Positions 58,393-64,000 of a stretch of DNA of 64,000 nt are shown in pieces. This DNA is from Phialocephala subalpina. Lineage: Eukaryota; Ascomycota; Leotiomycetes; Helotiales; Mollisiaceae. Position 1 is the stretch's first letter, and the number at the start of each line of letters is the position of its first letter. Under the pieces are notes generated by a model, which was given only the letters and a program-made list of their open reading frames with translations, made no database searches and was not told the DNA's origin. Made by a program: the position numbers and the translations under genes. The stretch covers positions 771,227 to 835,226 of the forward strand of contig FJOG01000013.1 of NCBI GenBank assembly GCA_900073065.1, read 5' to 3'.

Positions 58393-60188
58393 TCACCACC
58401 CAAGCCGCTCATCTTGATCCGCATCTCTACTGTACTTGCGCTTATTAATTACAGCTATCTCAGCTGCTGTATACCCATATGCGTTTCTGACCTCCGCGTC
58501 CTGCTCTCGCTGAATATGATTTTCATATTCTATATAGTTTTTGCGTTCTGAAGGAGTCGGTGCTGGTTCTAATTTCCGTTCTGGGATTTCGTGGCTGAGG
58601 TTGCTTTTCTTCTCCGACGGTCCAGTGGGAGTAAATGGCGGTTCTGGGTTTGGTTCTCGGTTAGAGTTGCGTTCTGTCCCAGATTGTGTAATGGGTTCTG
58701 GTTCTAGTTCTAAGTCCGAGTTCATCGGAGATCGTGTAATGAGGGTTGATTCTGGTTTTAGATTTGGCTCTTGTTTCAAGATGCTCTTCATCTCAAGAGA
58801 GTCAGTGGGAAGTCGATTGAGAACTCGCTGTTCCAGGTCGGGATTCGGTTTTGAGCGCTTTATATCGAAGGACTTGACGGGAGTGTGGCGCTTTCGCAAA
58901 CTCGGATTCGGATCGTTCTTCATGTCCATAGGGTTAACGGAAGCGTATTTAACGAGAGTGTAGCCCTGTTCCACGCTCGGGTCTGATTCCTCAATTTCCG
59001 GGCCAACTTCAGCTGTTGCTTTGACAGCCAAACCTCCTGCTGGACCTTCAATCCAGACGTCGAATTTATTGGGGCTTTCTGGCCGTCTCCTTGTACATAT
59101 CTTCATCTTTTCGTCTGCATATAGAGGCGCGAGATTTCTGTAGTCGAAACGGTATATCGTCTCCTTTTTCTCGTGATCGAGTTGTGATCTTAGGACCTGG
59201 AGCATGAGGACCTGGGTGAGTGGTCCATGTACCAAGAGGTTCCGATGTCCTTCTACTTCTCGAGCGTATTGTCGGTCCAGATGTATGCGGTGGGCGTTGA
59301 ATGTGAGGGCCGAAAATCGAAACAGGAGATGTGCTGTTGGAGTAAGGGCTTGTTTAAAGTCGGGTTCGTATGGCGCTGCATTATAGTATCAGAAAGGTCT
59401 AAATCAGAGGAGACGAACTTACCTTTGATGATTCTCGGTTCAGCTTCCAGACTTTGCCTCAATTCCTCGTCCGTCTTTGTCCGCATGAACACCAATGTCT
59501 TCTTCTCCTCCAGTGCCAATCTGCCCAGCTTTCCCTCTTTGAGATTTGTCCCCTCCAAGGTCCTCAGATCAGGTGGCCAACGTTGTGTTGCCAAATTCCT
59601 TCTGATGCCCAACGCAACACCCATAGCAGCCTTCCTGCTCACAGTAACGAAGATCTTCTCTTCGCCCTCCTTTCCTTTGACCTGTACGTTCTCGATATCC
59701 TCTTGTAAGATCCCGAGGTACCCATTTTTCATCATCCATTTTCCTTCGTGGTTGAATATCAAGCTTCCACCTCCCCAAAGCCGCTTCTCGAACGGCCACC
59801 CTGGAGAGTGTGCCCTGTCTGTGCCATCAGAGAGGAGGTGGCCTTCTTCGTATGCAGGATTGAAATAAACTTGGTGGTATCCTGGAGGGAGATGAAGCTT
59901 CGGAATGGCGGCATTGAACCTGGAGGGTAGTTTCGATAGTAGGATTGTTTTCTGTAAATACTTTTCCAACGTCTTCGTAAGGTGGTTAGCGACAGTTAGG
60001 TCGAGGCTGTCCCATTGTGTCTTTGTCTTCCGCGACGTAAGCGACTCATATAGAGAAGTCTCGAGCTTTGCAACTGGTTCAAGAGCCGCTATGTCTGAGA
60101 TCCTTGAACTACAAACATGTCGGAGAACGGAGTTGACAGAGGGTGGCTTCATAGGGCTCGAACTATCATCTGTACATAGTAGAAGCAA
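58393..60188 (-). CDS. HTD2-like hydroxyacyl-thioester dehydratase (MaoC/hot-dog fold) with C-terminal extension
   Basis: Exons 60188 (or further upstream) to 59423 and 59375-58393, joined across a 47-base intron in phase 1. Blocks LHLPPGYHQVYFNPAYEEGH, DGTDRAHSPGWPFEKRLWGG and the hydratase segment LLFRFSALTFNAHRIHLDRQ YAREVEGHRNLLVHGPLTQV match fungal HTD2-like proteins, which dehydrate 3-hydroxyacyl thioesters in mitochondrial fatty-acid synthesis. The family usually ends soon after ADEKMKICTR and WIEGPAGGLAVKATAE; here about 190 more residues follow, rich in Pro, Glu, Lys and Ser, with repeated phrases (EPNLKPEST, LELEPEPITQ, NREPNPEPPF). The start is unresolved: the frame stays open to about 60362 with a presequence-like stretch (GRGYNSRFISRKLQASTTNE) that would suit mitochondrial import, but I see no ATG in that frame, so a small first exon is probably missing. 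Confidence 0.78.
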
Positions 60189-60472
60189 TGGGTGAGGAGA
60201 GGCTGTTGCAAATTGATTCTGTACAGTAACTTCATTTGTTGTTGATGCTTGAAGTTTCCTGGAGATGAACCGGGAATTGTATCCTCGGCCAGGGGTTATT
60301 ATCGGTTTCTTATCAGCTGCCGATTGCGGAGCTAATCCAAGCTGTGCTTCCCAGCCTTCGCTTCATCTCTTATTATCCACGCAGCATTTCTCATAACACT
60401 TTCTTAGGCATTGTTGGACACTACAATGTCCCGTAAATGCTTGGACATCGGAGACTTCTTCGCTCATATATT

Positions 60473-61591
60473 TCATCGAACCAACTTATCATCCCAACTA
60501 CCCAACCATCTCCAGCTCTGAACGTAATCTCCCAGCGCATCCAACGTTCTCTTCACCCTACCGCTATCATCATGCATCTTGCTTCCCTCGAACTCGAGAA
60601 AGAAAATGTACTGGAAAGGAACAACCTTGGTAGGCCGACTGTTAATACTCGTCAGATTCAGACCATATATCTGGAAGCAATGAAGCACAGATGCCAATGC
60701 CCCGGGCGTACTGTGGTCAACTGTGAAGGAGATTAAGCTCTTTGCTTTACGTCCTGATCCTGCATCTACGTCAACGCCTTTCTTCAGGATGAAGAATCTG
60801 GTCGTGTTGTCTTCTCGGTCTTCGATACCCTTTGCCAGAATATCGACATCGTGGACTTCTGCAGCAAGGCTACTCGCAATAGCTGCACTTGTGCCTGTTG
60901 TATCCTCCTTCACCATCTCCGCCGCTCGACTCGTGGAACTAACATCGATCCGCTCTACACCTTTCAGATATGCCTGCAGGAATGTTTCGCATTGTCCGAA
61001 AGCCTGAGGGTGGCTATAGAGACGCTTGACGTGCTTGAGACTGTGCAATGGCGATGTTCGTGGCTTCAGAGGACTCGGAGCTGACAAGGTAGGAGTACAA
61101 GCGCCGGACATGTCTGGAGAGTCGGTGGATTGTCGACGAGATTTCTTGCCCAGCACACAGTGCCTTACATCGAGGTAAGCTTCGCCGCAGACATGAATAT
61201 CTGGAAACCGTTTGTGCCGATCTGCGAGGAGCTCGAGGGTGAAGATCACAGCTCCGTTAGTGGAGTTCTCGAAGGGTACAACGCCCAATGCTGATTCTCC
61301 GGACTGAACAGCTTCGAAGACATCTAAACATGGTCAGACTCGAGTCCAACAACGGTTCAGGTTCGAGTTACCTGTGATGGTAACTTCGGGTCGGTAGTCA
61401 TATCGATCTGACTCGAAGCATCCGAGGGCCGCCTGGGCAAGATCGAAATCTGTCAGTCCAATGGACCATGGGGGACGTTCAAAATGTGCAAGATCAAGTA
61501 CCTGATGAGTATAAGAAGAAACAGGGCCAAGGAAAGAGACAACAGGAGTATGGGCATCATCCCCATTGCTAATCTTGCCGTTAGAGGCCAT
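60473..61591 (-). CDS. PHA2: Prephenate dehydratase
   Basis: Predicted 333 residues from exons 61591-61502, 61432-61372 and 61323-60473, phases consistent. The enzyme converts prephenate to phenylpyruvate in phenylalanine synthesis. Hallmarks: VSFLGPVSSYTHQ at the start, AALGCFESDRYDYRPEVTIT, DVFEAVQSGESALGVVPFEN STNGAV, LYSHPQAFGQCETFL, the catalytic TRF motif in DNTTRFFILKKG, and a C-terminal ACT domain (LISFTVDHSTPGALASVLHC, YGLNLTSINSRPTK) that normally mediates feedback inhibition by Phe. A Ser/Pro/Thr insert of about 35 residues lies mid-protein. The 69-base first intron is in frame and stop-free, so both spliced and unspliced forms are open; the spliced form matches the family. An alternative in-frame ATG lies 17 codons upstream at 61642. 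Confidence 0.93.
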
Positions 61592-62639
61592 TGCGGTAGT
61601 TGACAATCGGGAGCTTGATGTGGGGTGTAGTTGTAGCTGCAAATGAATTGATTGAATCTAAGTGTAAGCCATATCAAAAAGGTAAAAGTGAATCTCGTCG
61701 GCCTCTAGCGAGAATGAAGCCTTCGGAGACGCTTTTCGTGCCTCCGAGGTCGACTATTTATGATGTTTTTGATAGTGATACCAAAATGAATTTTGTTTTC
61801 GTCCGCGGTATCGGAATTGATAAGACCCGACTCAGTGTTACCCCGCTAACGTCACCTTTGAGTTAGAGGCTGTAAGACATCCCTAACTTTCTCTTCGAAT
61901 TTGTGAAGTGTACTTATGTATCTATGTTGTGCAGGTGAAGCTGTTATGCAAGCCTCCGATAGTCCTATAGCTGAAAGATCCAGTTGATTTGGAATTTTTT
62001 CACTACCAAAAGTTATAGCAGTGGTTCAGAAATTGGTCAAGAATCCAAACGACCTCTGAGCACCAGACTACAGTTATTATGAAGTATATTTATATATGTA
62101 TGTTGTGCAATTGAAGTTGCTATGCAAGCACGGTGAGCTCAATGCAAGGTGGACGGCGCGGCGAATTCAATATTTGCAAGTGCAGTTCGCGTCTTTGGAT
62201 TTGCTCCCCTTGACCCGACCTCTCTCAATCGTGGATCTGGTGATGACTATGTACAGCAAATCTCAAAGACAGCATAAATCCAGATAAGCAATTTCGCTCA
62301 ACGCATTTTCTTCCCCTTCCTTTACCCATACATCAGCGAGGATCAGAGTGCACTCAATCCAATGAGTCTTTATCCTTTCGAAGCTTGTTAGCGAGTGGTT
62401 TTTTGGGATGAGAGAAGAGAATCTCTACCCTTAGTATTTGTATCTTCAACTCAAGAAGGAGCCGTCGTGACGGAGCGGAGAGGGCTGGGGCGGGACACTG
62501 CACCTCTCGCGCGAGAGCCACCATGAACTGGGGGCTTGGGTCGGGTCTGCTGCACGGGAGGGCGGGGTGACAGATTCTGACTAGACGGATTAACTGGAGT
62601 TGGAGTTGGGCCCTCGCTCAATGCGAGGCCATCAAACTG
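61592..62639. other. Intergenic between PHA2 start and eRF1 stop
   Basis: Promoter of PHA2 and 3' flank of eRF1. No additional gene recognised. It contains the 49-base direct repeat listed separately and a G-rich stretch near 62470-62600. Confidence 0.5.
61905..62129. repeat. Pair of 49-base direct repeats
   Basis: Bases 61905-61953 and 62081-62129 align end to end with about eight mismatches, six of them C/T or G/A changes. Both contain TATGTTGTGCA and end TATGCAAGC. Possibly remnants of a duplicated or mutated repeat. Confidence 0.6.
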
Positions 62640-64000
62640 TCAATCGTCGTAGTAGTCATCATCGTCATCAACTTCGGCCAACTGCTCAAAGTTGACCTTG
62701 TATCGGAGGATACCACCAATTCCACCAAAGCCCTTGACGAACTGGTTGCCTTCAGAGGAACGGTCGGAAACGAATTCCAGGGTAGCACCAAAGTCCTTGT
62801 ACTTCTCGGCGATCCACTCGAGGAATGAATCTTGCGAAACGACTTCCTGCTCCTGACCAGTCTCCTTGTCCATGAATTGTTCTCTGTTGGCAGATTCTTG
62901 GGCCTTGGTGGTGTGGAGGACGGTCTGAGCTCCGTTGGAGTCCTTGAGAACCCAGCGAGTGATTTCAAGATTCTCAAAGACGATGAGGATCTCCACAGCA
63001 CCAAGTTCCAGAGCCTTTAACGTATCTTCGACACCATAGCAAACACGGCCAGAGTCCAAGGAAATTTCTTCGAAGTACTTTCCGATGAGCTTCTTCTCTT
63101 GGATAAACTTGACGTTGCTGAGAGTCTCGGCCGACAATTCGATTGCTTGGTTGAAACCGTTCTCTCCTCCATATGACACATCGACAACCTTGATGACCTT
63201 CGTTTGCAGGCGGTTGTCAAACATGTCTGACTGGTTCAAGTCGTTCTTGAAGTCAGCGGAACCAGCCAGGATGATACCAGCAACATTGACCTTGTCAGCA
63301 GTGATGAAGTTCTGGACAGCCAATTCAGCAACCTTACGGACGTAGTTGTGTCGCTTCTCCTCTCTGAGACGAGCGAAACGAAGAGCAGATTGTCCACCAC
63401 GGCCGTGCTTTTTAGGAAGATCAACTGAGAATTTGTGAACAACATCACGCGTGTTACCACTCAAAGTACCAAACAGCGCACCATTACCGTCCATGATGAT
63501 GAAACCGAACTTCTGATCAGACTCCAACAGCTCAGCAAGCGCTTCGGTATGAAATTTGTTGTCGCAAAGGTATAGGGAGGTATTGATCGGCTTGAAGGGT
63601 TCGAAATCGATGTTGACCTTTCTTTCCTTCCCTTCTGAGGTCAAGATTTCACCACAGTAGACGACCAGACCATTGGGAGGAACCTTGTTGTACAGCTTCA
63701 GTCTCTGCTGGGTAGAGGTGATGGCAGACAAGACAGATTGACGGTTGACACGGGATTTGATGTTCGAAGCGGTACCCTATGCGAAAGTCAGTTGAGTTGT
63801 AACAGTGGGGATGGATAGTCGTACGTATTCTTCAGCCAACATCTTCGCCGCTCTGGAGACCTGATCCTTTGGCGCTGGACATTCTGTGTCAGTATACTTC
63901 TACATCCGCGAACCTTTGAATACTCACGGATGATGAGAGAAATCATGGAGGTTCCATTCCCTCGGGCAGCCTCCAAGCGCTTGATCAATTTCTTAACCTT
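62640..64000 (-). CDS. SUP45: Eukaryotic peptide chain release factor eRF1, 3' part
   Basis: Class I release factor that reads all three stop codons. Partial: the 5' end lies beyond the window. Exons on the minus strand: window edge to 63928, 63874-63825 and 63776-62640, with phases consistent. Reading begins [20 protein letters not shown] and includes the stop-codon recognition motif NIKS (in [18 protein letters not shown]) with YLCDNKF downstream, and the catalytic GGQ loop in [20 protein letters not shown]. The C-terminal domain binding eRF3 ends [17 protein letters not shown]. All universally conserved residues I can check are present. The sequence is nearly identical in style to other ascomycete eRF1 proteins. 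Confidence 0.97.

Noticed and set aside
1..64000. CRISPR arrays, bacterial operons or biosynthetic gene cluster
   Set aside because: No spacer-repeat arrays or cluster backbone enzymes seen; introns and gene content are those of a fungal nuclear chromosome.

Overview
The window reads as a gene-dense chromosomal segment of a filamentous ascomycete (Pezizomycotina). Genes carry short introns of about 46-120 bases with GT..AG ends, often after a tiny first coding exon. Single-copy housekeeping genes lie on both strands, and several families are typical of filamentous fungi (AzgA purine permease, RFX regulator, CE8 pectin esterases, DUF1770). The protein style and the enlarged pectin-esterase gene fit a plant-associated fungus, possibly a leotiomycete, but that placement is an inference from recall, not a measurement. 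One 614-base run of N (39382-39995) interrupts a gene.

Left part (1-16 kb): the 5' part of aspartokinase (minus), an RFX-type transcription factor (minus), a perfect 250-bp tandem duplication directly upstream of YOP1 (plus), an unresolved and possibly decayed locus at 7.5-8.9 kb, the MID1-type stretch-activated Ca2+ channel subunit (plus), and an Hcm1/Sep1-like forkhead factor (plus) whose long leader holds a cluster of MluI cell-cycle boxes.

Middle part (16-42 kb): the most striking gene is a predicted 2,340-residue secreted protein with five tandem pectin-methylesterase-like domains and a roughly 540-residue Ser/Thr-rich tail. Downstream lie degenerate repeats, a small palindromic MITE-like element, a broken CVNH-like (cyanovirin-N homology) gene and a broken multi-pass membrane-protein gene. 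A gene-empty stretch of about 4.5 kb follows, then the AzgA purine transporter (with a GC-AG intron), an unknown 517-residue protein, a DUF1770 protein and a WHIM/DDT-like nuclear protein that holds the N gap.

Right part (43-64 kb): compact housekeeping genes. These are ribosomal protein uL2, adenosine kinase, an EST1/SMG7-like NMD factor, a ZNF511-like zinc-finger protein, ATG101 (three exons, easily missed because each is short), PEX3, the TRAPP subunit BET5, a CaMKK/Ssp1-like kinase, an HTD2-like dehydratase with a long C-terminal extension, prephenate dehydratase and the 3' part of translation release factor eRF1. ATG101 and PEX3 are divergent and share about 0.35 kb. BET5 and the kinase are also divergent, across about 0.2 kb.

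No tRNA, rRNA, CRISPR array or intact transposon was recognised. Exon borders were set by hand from splice consensus and family conservation. They are firm for the conserved genes and explicitly uncertain where stated.
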